DNA of 64,000 bases from CAYZMS01 sp964479625 (GTDB lineage: Bacteria > Bacteroidota > Bacteroidia > Chitinophagales > Saprospiraceae): the NCBI GenBank assembly GCA_964479625.1, contig CAYZMS010000001.1, forward strand, positions 124,001 through 188,000, given 5' to 3'. Made by a program: the position numbers and the translations under genes. Positions 46,304 through 54,785 of this stretch are shown here, piece after piece. A model generated the notes under the pieces. That model searched no databases. It was not told the origin of the DNA and worked only from the letters and a program-made list of their open reading frames with translations. Within the stretch, counting starts at the first letter, position 1. Each line of letters starts with the position of its first letter.

Positions 46304-47350
46304 CTACATGTCGGAATTTTCGGCAGGCTCCACCCGAAGGTTGAAATCGGAGCTGCCGTCGCCCCCGTTTAGATAAACAGCAACTTTGATGTCTCCATTA
46401 TAAGGAACGGTTACTACTGCCTCCTGGCCAGGCCGGCCGATCATTTTATTATTGCGATCGTAAACAAGCATTCGAATATTCGCTGAACTTCCACTGACCG
46501 AAACCTTAGTTGACTGGTTCGCAGGTACCTTCACTAGGTAAGCCTGATTGGCTTTACCGGAGATGGAACCTCCGATCTGGGCTGGAGCGTTGTTGTAAGG
46601 TAGTCGCTCTTCATTCAGTTTAGGACCACTGGATTCAGGTTTGCTGGGTTTTTCAGCTTCCGGTTTGGATCCGCCGCCTGTATTTTCTGAAGGTGCTTTA
46701 TCGGCGGTTTCCTCGTCCATTGATCCTTCCTCTTCGTCGGCCATGTCTTCCATCATCTCCAAATCGGACATGTATTTTTTCATGGCAGAAGTACCACTAA
46801 GGGCATAAGAATCGAAATAGTCTGTTTCTTCAAAGAGAATACCCGCCATATTGAGGCTGTTATCGCTATCGCTTAGCATTTTGGTACGTTCAAAGGCTGT
46901 AAAGGCATTGCCGGATTCGTCGTAATACACTTTTACTTCCTGCACGCAAGGCCCCATTTCACCGTTGTCACAAGAATTCATACGGGTCAGCTTGCGGTAG
47001 GAGCGCAGGTTGCCATTCGGGTCCAGGTAAACCCATTCTTTGTCATTCTGGCTTTCATCGTTTAGCTCCGTATCGCTGGTGATCATTCGAACCTGTCCGT
47101 TGACCATACTGTAGTCGACTCGGCCGCTGCGGGATTCGGTAGCATAGTTGTCAATGGTTTTCCGCTCTATTCCGGACATATTGTTGAGATCGGCCGTCAT
47201 ATCATCGATTTCTTGAATGGCGTCGGAATAATTACTGTCTTCTTCTCCGGCTTGATCATCCTGATCGTTCTTCGGAGTTTGATTACAGGCGACAAGGAAT
47301 AAAGCGGGTAGCATTAATAAGGAAAATCTCGAAAGTGCTTTTTTCATCAT
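46304..47350 (-). CDS. Lipoprotein with C-terminal PPC-like domain
   Basis: The N-terminus is a lipoprotein signal with lipobox LVAC. Residues 25-200 hold a region with short beta-strands and EWVYLDPNGNLRSYRKLTRM, and residues 205-260 are a low-complexity acidic and Pro-rich linker (DMADEEEGSMDEETADKAPS). The last 90 residues resemble a bacterial pre-peptidase C-terminal (PPC) beta-sandwich: GGSISGKANQAYLVKVPANQ, NIRMLVYDRNN, and YNGDIKVAVYLNGGDGSSDF. PPC domains occur at the ends of secreted enzymes and are usually not catalytic. No enzyme domain was found here. It is the last gene of a same-strand series beginning with the small protein gene at 49376 and may share its transcript. Confidence 0.8.
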   Translation of the reverse strand: MMKKALSRFSLLMLPALFLVACNQTPKNDQDDQAGEEDSNYSDAIQEIDDMTADLNNMSGIERKTIDNYATESRSGRVDYSMVNGQVRMITSDTELNDESQNDKEWVYLDPNGNLRSYRKLTRMNSCDNGEMGPCVQEVKVYYDESGNAFTAFERTKMLSDSDNSLNMAGILFEETDYFDSYALSGTSAMKKYMSDLEMMEDMADEEEGSMDEETADKAPSENTGGGSKPEAEKPSKPESSGPKLNEERLPYNNAPAQIGGSISGKANQAYLVKVPANQSTKVSVSGSSANIRMLVYDRNNKMIGRPGQEAVVTVPYNGDIKVAVYLNGGDGSSDFNLRVEPAENSDM

Positions 47351-47428
47351 ATTGTTGTTTTACTGAATTTTGGAGGTGATCTAGAAATCTTTCCGGAACC
47401 GAAGGAAAGTTAAGGGTTTTCTCTTGAA

Positions 47429-48367
47429 TTATAAGTTCTTTTTGAGGGAATCAAGCCATCGATACCATCGGTTATTGTACTTCCAAAGTACGAAGTATGG
47501 CCTGGGGAAGGCTCCAAATTGCCTTCTGACTGCTGCCACGCCGGGGATCATGCTGCCTTCGAAATCAAACCAGCTCAATTGTTTTTCATCCCTGGCATAC
47601 CGGATAGAATGCTGTATGAGGAGTATACCGCCGCCCATTTGCCTTGTTTCGGGCTCATCACCGGATAAGTGATAGTAGGCCGAATGCTTATCCCAGATTA
47701 GGTAAGCCCCTGAATGTACCTTGCCCTGCTGGTCCCTGGCCAGAAATATGGCCCGGGCTTCCTTTTCGCGAAGCGCGTCATCATGCCTTTTCAGTTGTTC
47801 GAAATTATAGGGCGTTTTTGCGCCTTGCCTTTCAAAACTCATTTGGTTCAAGCTGAAAAAAAGCTCCAGGTCCTCGCTTTGTTCGATGGTAAAAAAGGAT
47901 GCTGCCTTTCGGAGGTTTCGTCGAATATTTCGATTCAGGCCGGCATGAATAACCGATTCCTCCTCCAGCGGCAGTTGATAGGAATAGTGCGTAGTTTGCT
48001 TGAACCCGGACCAATACAAAGGCATCCAGTTTTCTACGGTATAATCTGTCGTACATTTAAACCCGTCCAGGGGGGGGAGTTGTTCGATCAAGGCTTTAAG
48101 AATAGGCTCGGACGATTGGTGGTCCCGGAATTTGGGGATTAACCACGGCCCCAGGAATTTTACAAAAGTTGGGATAGTTGAATAGGTGAACCCCCATCGC
48201 TTTTTAAAAGCATATGGAAAGACACCCACAAGCTGCTGTCCCTTTTTCACACAAACTGCATCCCAGTACCCATTTGAGCAGGCCCCGTCAAGGTACCAGG
48301 GTTGAAAGTAGATGGGAAGTTGGTCTTTCCAATCTTGGGTGAATTGTATGTATTCGGATTTAGACAT
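47429..48367 (-). CDS. FemAB/GNAT-superfamily acyltransferase-like protein
   Basis: Residues 1-115 include QPWYLDGACSNGYWDAVCV, typical of the BioF2/FemAB-like GNAT_6 family, and residues 130-310 carry the GNAT core (ARAIFLARDQQGKVHSGAYL, YYHLSGDEPETRQMGGGILL). Relatives transfer amino-acyl or acyl groups in cell-wall cross-bridge or polysaccharide modification. The length of 312 residues is normal. It has no signal peptide or membrane segment, so it should act in the cytoplasm. It lies 42 bp downstream of the O-methyltransferase gene on the same strand. Confidence 0.8.
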   Translation of the reverse strand: MSKSEYIQFTQDWKDQLPIYFQPWYLDGACSNGYWDAVCVKKGQQLVGVFPYAFKKRWGFTYSTIPTFVKFLGPWLIPKFRDHQSSEPILKALIEQLPPLDGFKCTTDYTVENWMPLYWSGFKQTTHYSYQLPLEEESVIHAGLNRNIRRNLRKAASFFTIEQSEDLELFFSLNQMSFERQGAKTPYNFEQLKRHDDALREKEARAIFLARDQQGKVHSGAYLIWDKHSAYYHLSGDEPETRQMGGGILLIQHSIRYARDEKQLSWFDFEGSMIPGVAAVRRQFGAFPRPYFVLWKYNNRWYRWLDSLKKNL

Positions 48368-48409
48368 ATAGGAGGGTTGATGCTCGCTGGACTTGCCCCA
48401 GCTGATTGT

Positions 48410-49096
48410 TCATCGTTTCCTGGCCACCAAAAGGCCATCCCGGATGGGCAATAATACGGTTTCTACCCGATCATCCTGCCGGAGCTTTTCGTTAAACTGA
48501 TGAAGAAGCCGGGCGTCGGGGTCTTCCCGCTCGAAGATAAGCTTCCCGCTCCAAAGGACATTATCAGCAAGGATTATTCCGCCGGGCTTGATCCTTTCAA
48601 TAAGCAGGTCGTAATACTTGGTATAATCCCGTTTGCCGGCATCCAGAAAAACAAGGTCAAAATTTCCAGCCAGCTTGGGGATGATCTCGCGGGCGTGACC
48701 GATATGTAAATGCAGCTGCTTTCTTTGTTCGGATCTGGAGAAATATTTTCGAATAAGGTATTCCAGTTCATCATTGGCTTCAATGGTGTGCAATTCCCCA
48801 TCTTCAGGCAAGCCTTCCGCCAGGCAAAGGGCGGAGTAACCGGTAAAGGTCCCGATCTCCAATATGCATTTAGGTTGCAGCAATTTACTTAACAAGCTCA
48901 ATAAACGACCTTGCAAGGGTCCACTCAGCATCTGAGGCGCCAGGGTCTTTAGGTGGGTTTCCCGCTCCAGTTCCCGTAAAAGGGCCGGAACCGGCATGCT
49001 CATTTCAGTAGCATAGACGACGATAGGATCGGTTTCGTTCCTAAGGGGGTTGGGGTTTTGAAACCTGGGATCAGGCTGGTCAACAGAACTTCTCAT
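48410..49096 (-). CDS. SAM-dependent O-methyltransferase (class I, caffeoyl-CoA type)
   Basis: The Rossmann fold shows motif I in CILEIGTFTGYSALCLAEGL, a DAGKRDYTKYYDLLIERIKP segment corresponding to the metal and catalytic Asp region, and GGIILADNVLWSGKL. The family is the bivalent-metal-dependent catechol/caffeoyl-CoA O-methyltransferase group. At 228 residues it is complete. It follows the small 91-residue gene with a 4-bp gap, so the two are likely co-transcribed. The acceptor is unknown. Confidence 0.92.
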   Translation of the reverse strand: MRSSVDQPDPRFQNPNPLRNETDPIVVYATEMSMPVPALLRELERETHLKTLAPQMLSGPLQGRLLSLLSKLLQPKCILEIGTFTGYSALCLAEGLPEDGELHTIEANDELEYLIRKYFSRSEQRKQLHLHIGHAREIIPKLAGNFDLVFLDAGKRDYTKYYDLLIERIKPGGIILADNVLWSGKLIFEREDPDARLLHQFNEKLRQDDRVETVLLPIRDGLLVARKR

Positions 49097-49100
49097 TGTT

Positions 49101-49376
49101 TTACCAGTTCAAGCAAATGTGGAGAGTGGGGATGCGCCGAAGCTTGGCTCTTGCCTCCAGATCTAACTTTACCGTAGTAATGTACCAAAGGGGTTTTCCA
49201 TCGAATTTTGCCTCGATCAGACACTGCTCAGCTGCTTGGGACATATCGGTAAAGGAAATGGGGTGATCCGCTTCCCGTAAGACGGTAAGGATTGTTTCGG
49301 CGACTTGATCGTATTTGCTCTTTAAAATATTCACCCCTTTTTTTCCTTCCGGATGAAGGGTCTCTATGCGCTCCAT
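49101..49376 (-). CDS. Small protein, possible DUF6958 family
   Basis: This 91-residue protein (MERIETLHPEGKKGVNILKS, then TILTVLREADHPISFTDMSQ and LWYITTVKLDLEARAKLRRI) looks conserved and is of the kind named DUF6958, but I recall this family only from its opening HPEGKKGVNI segment. The middle looks like a winged-helix or similar helix-strand fold, and the function is unknown. It starts the apparent minus-strand operon with the O-methyltransferase (4-bp gap) and the GNAT-like gene. Confidence 0.7.
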   Translation of the reverse strand: MERIETLHPEGKKGVNILKSKYDQVAETILTVLREADHPISFTDMSQAAEQCLIEAKFDGKPLWYITTVKLDLEARAKLRRIPTLHICLNW

Positions 49377-49414
49377 ACCTGACTTGATTTTTCGTTATTC
49401 GAATTCAACACCCC

Positions 49415-51067
49415 CTAAAGCCCCAGCACTTCCACGCCTTGTTCGAAAACGATATCCACGGGAATGTTGGCTGTGGTTAGCCGTTCCAGGTCGGTTTGCA
49501 ATTGATCCCTGATAAGACCCTTGTTTTCGACCAGTTGAGCTACGCCCTCATAGTCGCCGTCACCTTGTAGCCTGAGAATATCTCTGGATAGTTCCTCGGC
49601 AGCCTGATCGAGTTTATCCAGGTTAACCCGGTAGGTCTCGTTCTCCAGGCGTTCGAAGGCGCCTCGCTCCTGAAAGTAGTTGAACCGGATCATGTTGGCT
49701 TTTCCATGAGCAGAAGAGGCCCCAAAGCGGACAGACCGGAAAATGCCGGCCATGAAGGTTACGTAATAATCGGCTAAATCGCCTTCCAGTTCGCCTTGCT
49801 CATGCAATTGCTTGATCATGTATAGTCCCAGAATATCGGCCTTGCCTTCTTCGAGGGCAGAGGCGTGTTCTTTCAGGGCTTGTCGGACGGTACCCCGCCC
49901 GTTGATGGTGTTCTTAATACCCAACCCATGAGCTACCTCGTGGAACATGGTGTTGCTAAAAAAGGCGTCGAAAGTAATGTGCTTGCGCTGTTCTTCGACG
50001 ATCAATACCTCTGAAATGGGTAACATGATCCTGTCGAATTTGGCGCGCATGGCATTCTTTAATTGCAGGCGGCGGGTACCTTTCTGCAATTGTACCTCCT
50101 CGTCGTTAGGCAGGTTGATGGCAATGGTCTTGCTGCCGGCATTGCAGTCGCCTGCATAAAAGACAACATCATAGGCATTCAATTCGGCATCGCTCCCGGG
50201 GGTTTCGGCTTTATACTGATCTGGCACAGGCAGGTCCTTTTGAAGTCCGGGCAGAAACTGGGCGTACTTTGCCAGTCGGGCGCTCCAGTCCATATCCTTT
50301 ACCAGGACGAAAGCTTCGTGAGCGGCCTTGTAGCCGAAGAGCTGATCCTCATAGGTTTCTATCGGGCCGATCACCACATCCAGTTGATTGTCTTTCATCG
50401 ACATCCAGGCCAGGTCACTGGGCTGGTACTCATCGGTGAGCAGGGCCTGGCTGCGCAGACGCAGGTAATTTGCTAGGGCCTCATTTTCCGCCAATTCTGC
50501 AGCCTGGTTTAAAAGCTCCGCCACTTGAGCGACCTGTTCGGCAAACATTTCGCGATAGGGAACGGTCTTCAATTGCCCGTTGTCGTCCCGGCGGAGGAAA
50601 GTATATAAGCTCGCCTTTTGATTTAATTCGGAGGTGTTAAACTCCTCCTTGGTCATGTCGACAGGGTAGAAATTGGCACCGGCGGGTTTGGGGCCCACGC
50701 CCTCCACAAAAGGTTCGTTGTTCGCCAGGCGATCCCAGGGGCCGTAGTTGATCTCGGCAAAGCGACGAGTGGCTTCATCCGGTAAGCCCTCCAGGAAAGG
50801 CTCCTTTTCGCCATAGGCTTCGTACCAGAAAAGTTCATCCATGATGGCGCCTGCTTCGATCAGGATCTTGATCATTTCCTTCTGATCGCTGCTCAATTTG
50901 CTGACATCAGTGGTCAGTTTAACCGGTACATATTTGTCCAATTTAGCTTGCATGGGTGCTTTTGCTGCTTGCTCATTTGCATTGTTTGCTTCCCCTTCAG
51001 GTGCGGCTATTTCCGTGCAGGCGCTGCCTATCAAAAAAAGGCTCAGAATGAATATTGTCGTTCTCAT
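49415..51067 (-). CDS. Dipeptidyl-peptidase III-like (M49) zinc hydrolase, lipoprotein
   Basis: The N-terminal lipobox is GSAC. The zinc site is HEVAH (about residues 376-380), followed by GLGIKNTINGRG and then ALKEHASALEEGKADILGLY with the second Glu ligand in the E-E-x-K-A-D block. This is the arrangement of M49 peptidases, although classic DPP III has a hexapeptide H-E-x-x-G-H; a pentapeptide form is known in Caldithrix DPP III. Members remove dipeptides from peptide N-termini or have lost that activity. At 550 residues it is shorter than eukaryotic DPP III (about 720). It is 38 bp upstream of the small protein gene (49376) but the order on the minus strand makes it the first gene of that series. 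Confidence 0.85.
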   Translation of the reverse strand: MRTTIFILSLFLIGSACTEIAAPEGEANNANEQAAKAPMQAKLDKYVPVKLTTDVSKLSSDQKEMIKILIEAGAIMDELFWYEAYGEKEPFLEGLPDEATRRFAEINYGPWDRLANNEPFVEGVGPKPAGANFYPVDMTKEEFNTSELNQKASLYTFLRRDDNGQLKTVPYREMFAEQVAQVAELLNQAAELAENEALANYLRLRSQALLTDEYQPSDLAWMSMKDNQLDVVIGPIETYEDQLFGYKAAHEAFVLVKDMDWSARLAKYAQFLPGLQKDLPVPDQYKAETPGSDAELNAYDVVFYAGDCNAGSKTIAINLPNDEEVQLQKGTRRLQLKNAMRAKFDRIMLPISEVLIVEEQRKHITFDAFFSNTMFHEVAHGLGIKNTINGRGTVRQALKEHASALEEGKADILGLYMIKQLHEQGELEGDLADYYVTFMAGIFRSVRFGASSAHGKANMIRFNYFQERGAFERLENETYRVNLDKLDQAAEELSRDILRLQGDGDYEGVAQLVENKGLIRDQLQTDLERLTTANIPVDIVFEQGVEVLGL

Positions 51068-51534
51068 GTGTGTACAGTATTTGTTTTTTCACTTTGACTG
51101 GGTGCTGCATTTTGCGGGAATCGATCGGGTATCGTTCCTCCTGTTTGGGTTTAGGTAAAGGGGAGCTTTCCAACGCTTTATTCGCGATCGACCTCCCTCG
51201 AAAATACATAAAGCCTGGTCAATAGCCACGGTTTCGCGCAATTGATTTCGCAAAACCTCCGCAGCATCCCCTGCTACTTGAGAGGAATTTTTGTGATCGA
51301 ATGGATTAAAAATTGGAACCTTGACTGGTCCAAAGAGCTTGAACCTGTATGGTTTCGAATACTTTACTTCCTTAGCTGAGAGTCTTTCGCCATTCCCATT
51401 CAATAATGAAGAGAAATCCATTGGTTGGAACCATTCCACTCCTTACATCGAATTCGATCAACCTTTTTAAAAACTAAGCGTTAGGGGGCCTTTTCGAATG
51501 GGAACAGGAGGTATAATGCAAAACAGCCAAACCG
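51068..51534. other. 467-bp intergenic region, no certain gene
   Basis: A 116-codon minus-strand frame (51089-51439) shows no recognised domain and an irregular composition (SRIKRWKAPLYLNPNRRNDT), so I do not call it. I saw no strong hairpin and no exact TAnnTTTG element here. The region separates the M49 gene from the GMC/subunit 3 pair. Confidence 0.5.
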
Positions 51535-52266
51535 TCAAATCAAATTTCCTGCGCTATCCCACTGAGCTAATTCATTCCGGGTACTTTGGTCAATGCATTT
51601 GGCAGCCCATTCGGGATCCAGCATTAAATCGTGTTCCCGCATGACCTCCTCCGGTACACCGTCCCAGATGTTGGCGACATTGCCCTTGTATTCGAGGTCA
51701 TTAAGTACGCCTTCCGGGCTGGTATAAAAACCCGTCAGTGTCAGGTTCCGGACGAGATTAAAAAAACGAATGCCGGGTCCCATAGGGTGATCCGCATCCT
51801 TTTCCATTACCTGAGGATAGGCGATATCGTCCAGTATGGCCGTTTGCTGTTCGGAGAGAGCATCCTTGAAAACCCTTTCAAAACGGGTTAAGGATTGATG
51901 GTCTAACCACATTAGCCCGCCACGAAGGGGGAGTTGAAAGTCCGGATAATCCTTTGCCATGAATTCAATAAAATCCGGTACCTCGGCATCTACCGCCGAA
52001 CCTGACCTGGCATCGGCTGGTAGGATTAACCCACAAAGGGCGGTAAGGGTAGCCATTTCATGGTCTGTAAAAAAGGTTTCTGCCAGGATGCGGTCATCGT
52101 GGGTTTTTTCACGGGGCGTGCGCCCATAGCCTTCATCTCCCGTCTGTTCATTAGCACTCTGCTCGCCATTTCCAGTTTCTGGAGTACAGGAGACAGCACC
52201 ACTTAGTAGAGTAGTACCTCCGGCCGCCCCAAGGATAAAGGTTTTTATAGAAGTTCTGCGATCCAT
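51535..52266 (-). CDS. Gluconate 2-dehydrogenase subunit 3-like protein with Tat signal
   Basis: The start MDRRTSIKTFILGAAGGTTL is a twin-arginine signal (RRxxxK), with a possible lipobox AVSC near residue 27. The mature part (FFTDHEMATLTALCGLILPA, DFIEFMAKDYPDF, LTRFERVFKDALSEQQTAIL) matches the small subunit 3 of membrane-bound sugar/polyol dehydrogenases. Its gene follows the GMC oxidoreductase gene by 3 bp on the same strand. In this family the small subunit is thought to carry the folded flavoprotein partner through Tat and to help bind it. The large subunit here has no signal peptide, which fits. Confidence 0.9.
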   Translation of the reverse strand: MDRRTSIKTFILGAAGGTTLLSGAVSCTPETGNGEQSANEQTGDEGYGRTPREKTHDDRILAETFFTDHEMATLTALCGLILPADARSGSAVDAEVPDFIEFMAKDYPDFQLPLRGGLMWLDHQSLTRFERVFKDALSEQQTAILDDIAYPQVMEKDADHPMGPGIRFFNLVRNLTLTGFYTSPEGVLNDLEYKGNVANIWDGVPEEVMREHDLMLDPEWAAKCIDQSTRNELAQWDSAGNLI

Positions 52267-52269
52267 GGT

Positions 52270-53988
52270 TTAGATGTTGTTTTGTTGGAAGCGTTCGATG
52301 ATTTGTTCGGATGCCCGCCAGCTAAGAGCGAGGATAGTCCAGGTGGGGTTTTTGTCGGCCTGTGAAACAAAAGGACCACCGTCGACGATATAGACGTTGT
52401 CCACATCGTGTAGGCGGTTGTAGGAATTGGTAACCGAATTGCGCGGATCTTTGCCCATGCGGGTGGTCCCCACTTCATGGATGATCTCCCCGGGTTGGGT
52501 GAGGCCGTAATTGCGATCGGCACCTGGTTTTTCGCCCAGCAATTCCCCGCCCATGGCAGTCAGGACCTCTTCTAAGGTATCCTGCATATGTCGGGCCTGC
52601 TTCCGCTCGTGCTCGGTCCATTTGTAGTGGAATCGAAGGACAGGGATCCCGAACTCATCCACCTTTTCGGGGTCGAGTTCGCAGTAATTATCTTTTTGCG
52701 CGATGGATTCTCCGCGTCCGCTGATCCCGACCACGGAGCCATAAAAGCGGCGTACGTCTTCTTTGAGTTTGGTGCCATATCCTCCAATCTGGCCGCCGAT
52801 GTATTGATTCATTTCAGAGACATTCCATCCGATCCCATAGCTGGGCATGCCCAGCCCTCCCCAGACTTCGAGGTGATAACCACGAGGAAAATCCAGTTTT
52901 TGGCCATCCAGCCACCATGGGGTATAAACATGCATGGAGCCGGTCCCGTCTTCATTATATAATTTTCTATTCATGAGAGCAGGGAGGAAAGCCGCCCGGG
53001 AAGCCCCGGTAGAGTCGTGCAGATAATGTCCAACCAGACCGCTGCTGTTGCCGAGGCCCTCGGCAAAGCGTGGGGATCTTGAATTTAATAAGATTCGCGC
53101 ACTGCTGCAGGCAGAGGCTGCAAGTACCACTACTTTGCCTTTGATCTGGTATTCCCGCCGGTCCTCTTTGTTGATGTAGGATACTCCTTTTGCTTTCCCC
53201 TCCGTGTTGGTAAGTACTTCCCGAACCATGGAATTGACATACAGATCCAGGGTATGGCCTTTTCGCTGGGTGGGCAGGATCAGGCAGGAACCCGAGGAGA
53301 AATCGGCGTAAACATTGCAGGAGCGACTACATTGGCCGCAGTAGAAACAAACTCCCCGGGCGTTACTGATCTTTTTGGTAACTACGGAAATACGGGCTGG
53401 AATGACGGGTATCCCGGCTTTCCGGGCTCCTTTAATGTAGTAGAGCTCATGTAGACGGGGTTTGGGTGGCGGCAGGAAAAAGCCGTCGGGTTCATTGGGG
53501 ATGCCTTCCCGGGTGCCGAATATGCCGATCAGTTTGTCGACCTTATCGTAATAAGGCTTTACATCCTCATAGCCGATAGGCCAGTTATCCCCCAGTCCGT
53601 CAATGCTTTTTCGCTTAAAGTCCCTTGGGCCGAACCGAAGGGAAATGCGCCCCCAGTGGTTAGTCCTGCCGCCCAGCATACGTGAACGGAACCAGGCAAA
53701 GTTGGTGTCATCATGAGTGGTGTAGGGTTCACCCTCTATATCCCAGCCACCATAAGCCATGTCGAAATCACCAAAAGCGCGCTGGGTGTTGGCCCCTCGC
53801 CGGGGAGACTCCCAGGGCCAGCGCATTTGCGTACGGGTGGCATTATCTTTGGGATCGAAATAAGGGCCGGCTTCCATGATGGCCACCGATAAGCCTGCTT
53901 CAGCCAGTATTTTGGCAGCCATACCGCCGCCTGCTCCAGAACCGACGATGACGACATCATACGTTTTGGGCCTTGCTTTTATCTGCAT
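52270..53988 (-). CDS. GMC-family FAD oxidoreductase (large subunit of a Tat-exported dehydrogenase)
   Basis: The N-terminal dinucleotide-binding motif is TYDVVIVGSGAGGGMAAKIL, followed by EAGPYFDP. A Cys-rich segment (GVCFYCGQCSRSCNVYADFS) appears mid-chain, as in bacterial gluconate/sorbitol-type GMC enzymes. The C-terminal GMC domain includes GEIIHEVGTTRMGKDPRNSV with the active-site His, and VYIVDGGPFVSQADKNPTWT. The enzyme oxidises an alcohol group of a sugar, sugar acid or polyol in the periplasm, with electrons passed to a cytochrome or other carrier; no cytochrome gene is adjacent. The length (572 residues) is normal. It has no own signal and is likely exported with the subunit 3-like protein. 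Confidence 0.93.
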   Translation of the reverse strand: MQIKARPKTYDVVIVGSGAGGGMAAKILAEAGLSVAIMEAGPYFDPKDNATRTQMRWPWESPRRGANTQRAFGDFDMAYGGWDIEGEPYTTHDDTNFAWFRSRMLGGRTNHWGRISLRFGPRDFKRKSIDGLGDNWPIGYEDVKPYYDKVDKLIGIFGTREGIPNEPDGFFLPPPKPRLHELYYIKGARKAGIPVIPARISVVTKKISNARGVCFYCGQCSRSCNVYADFSSGSCLILPTQRKGHTLDLYVNSMVREVLTNTEGKAKGVSYINKEDRREYQIKGKVVVLAASACSSARILLNSRSPRFAEGLGNSSGLVGHYLHDSTGASRAAFLPALMNRKLYNEDGTGSMHVYTPWWLDGQKLDFPRGYHLEVWGGLGMPSYGIGWNVSEMNQYIGGQIGGYGTKLKEDVRRFYGSVVGISGRGESIAQKDNYCELDPEKVDEFGIPVLRFHYKWTEHERKQARHMQDTLEEVLTAMGGELLGEKPGADRNYGLTQPGEIIHEVGTTRMGKDPRNSVTNSYNRLHDVDNVYIVDGGPFVSQADKNPTWTILALSWRASEQIIERFQQNNI

Positions 53989-54281
53989 AAGTCTTTTGGT
54001 ATTTCCTGGTACTTTTTCTGTTTGGAAAAATTAAAGTAAGGAATAATTTGAGAACGTATGAAGGTTTTAAGGCTTTGGGTTGCAAAGCCTCCGGGATACT
54101 TAATACAAGATACCAGGTACTCTTATGGTCTGTTATGGGGGTGGCGTATCGCTGCCTCCGATAAATCGGAAAGTCGGTTTAAACACCCTCCCCCAATTGG
54201 CGAAATTTAGCTAAATTCCATTATTTAAGGTCTGTCATTAAAGGAACCTCAAAACAGCAGATCGAATGAACTACTACCACC

Positions 54282-54785
54282 ATGCAACTTTCTGCCCAAA
54301 TCGCCCAGCAATTTCGAGCAGTTTACTATTCCGGGAACTGGACGGCCTCCAACCTGAAGGATCAATTATCAGCTATTAGCTGGGAGGAGGCCCTTGTGAA
54401 GATAAAAGGGTGCAATACCATAGCCGTCTTGCTGAACCATTTGCATTACTACCCCAGGGAGGTCACCAGGGTACTGGAAGGTGGGGCACTGGAAGCCAGG
54501 GACAAATACAGCTTTGAGCACCCGCCCATCCATTCGAAGGAAGATTGGGAGCAATGGCAAGAACAGATATGGAAGGAGGCCGATCGGTTTGCGGAACTCA
54601 TAGAGCAGATGCCAGAGGAACAATGGGAAGCTCCCTTTGCCGGGGGTGATTATGGTAATTATTACCGCAATATCACCGGCATTATCGAACATGTTCATTA
54701 CCACCTGGGGCAGATTGCCCTTCTCCGAAAACTGGTTCGAACTACCCGGGTTAATGCTGGAGGATCAGATTCTTCGCCTGCTTGA
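54282..54785 (+). CDS. DinB/YfiT-like four-helix metal-binding protein
   Basis: The 167-residue protein has the four-helix DinB pattern with three His-containing helices: AVLLNHLHYYPREVTRVLEG, a middle Trp-rich helix (WEQWQEQIWKEADRFAELIE), and GIIEHVHYHLGQIALLRKL. The conserved His residues of helices 1 and 4 bind a divalent metal in this superfamily, which includes bacillithiol and mycothiol transferases. The last 35 bp overlap the 3' end of alaS on the opposite strand. Substrate unknown. Confidence 0.85.
   Translation: MQLSAQIAQQFRAVYYSGNWTASNLKDQLSAISWEEALVKIKGCNTIAVLLNHLHYYPREVTRVLEGGALEARDKYSFEHPPIHSKEDWEQWQEQIWKEADRFAELIEQMPEEQWEAPFAGGDYGNYYRNITGIIEHVHYHLGQIALLRKLVRTTRVNAGGSDSSPA

Noticed and set aside
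51089..51439. A 116-codon minus-strand gene
   Set aside because: No recognisable fold or family, no promoter, and no signal; left as unassigned intergenic sequence.
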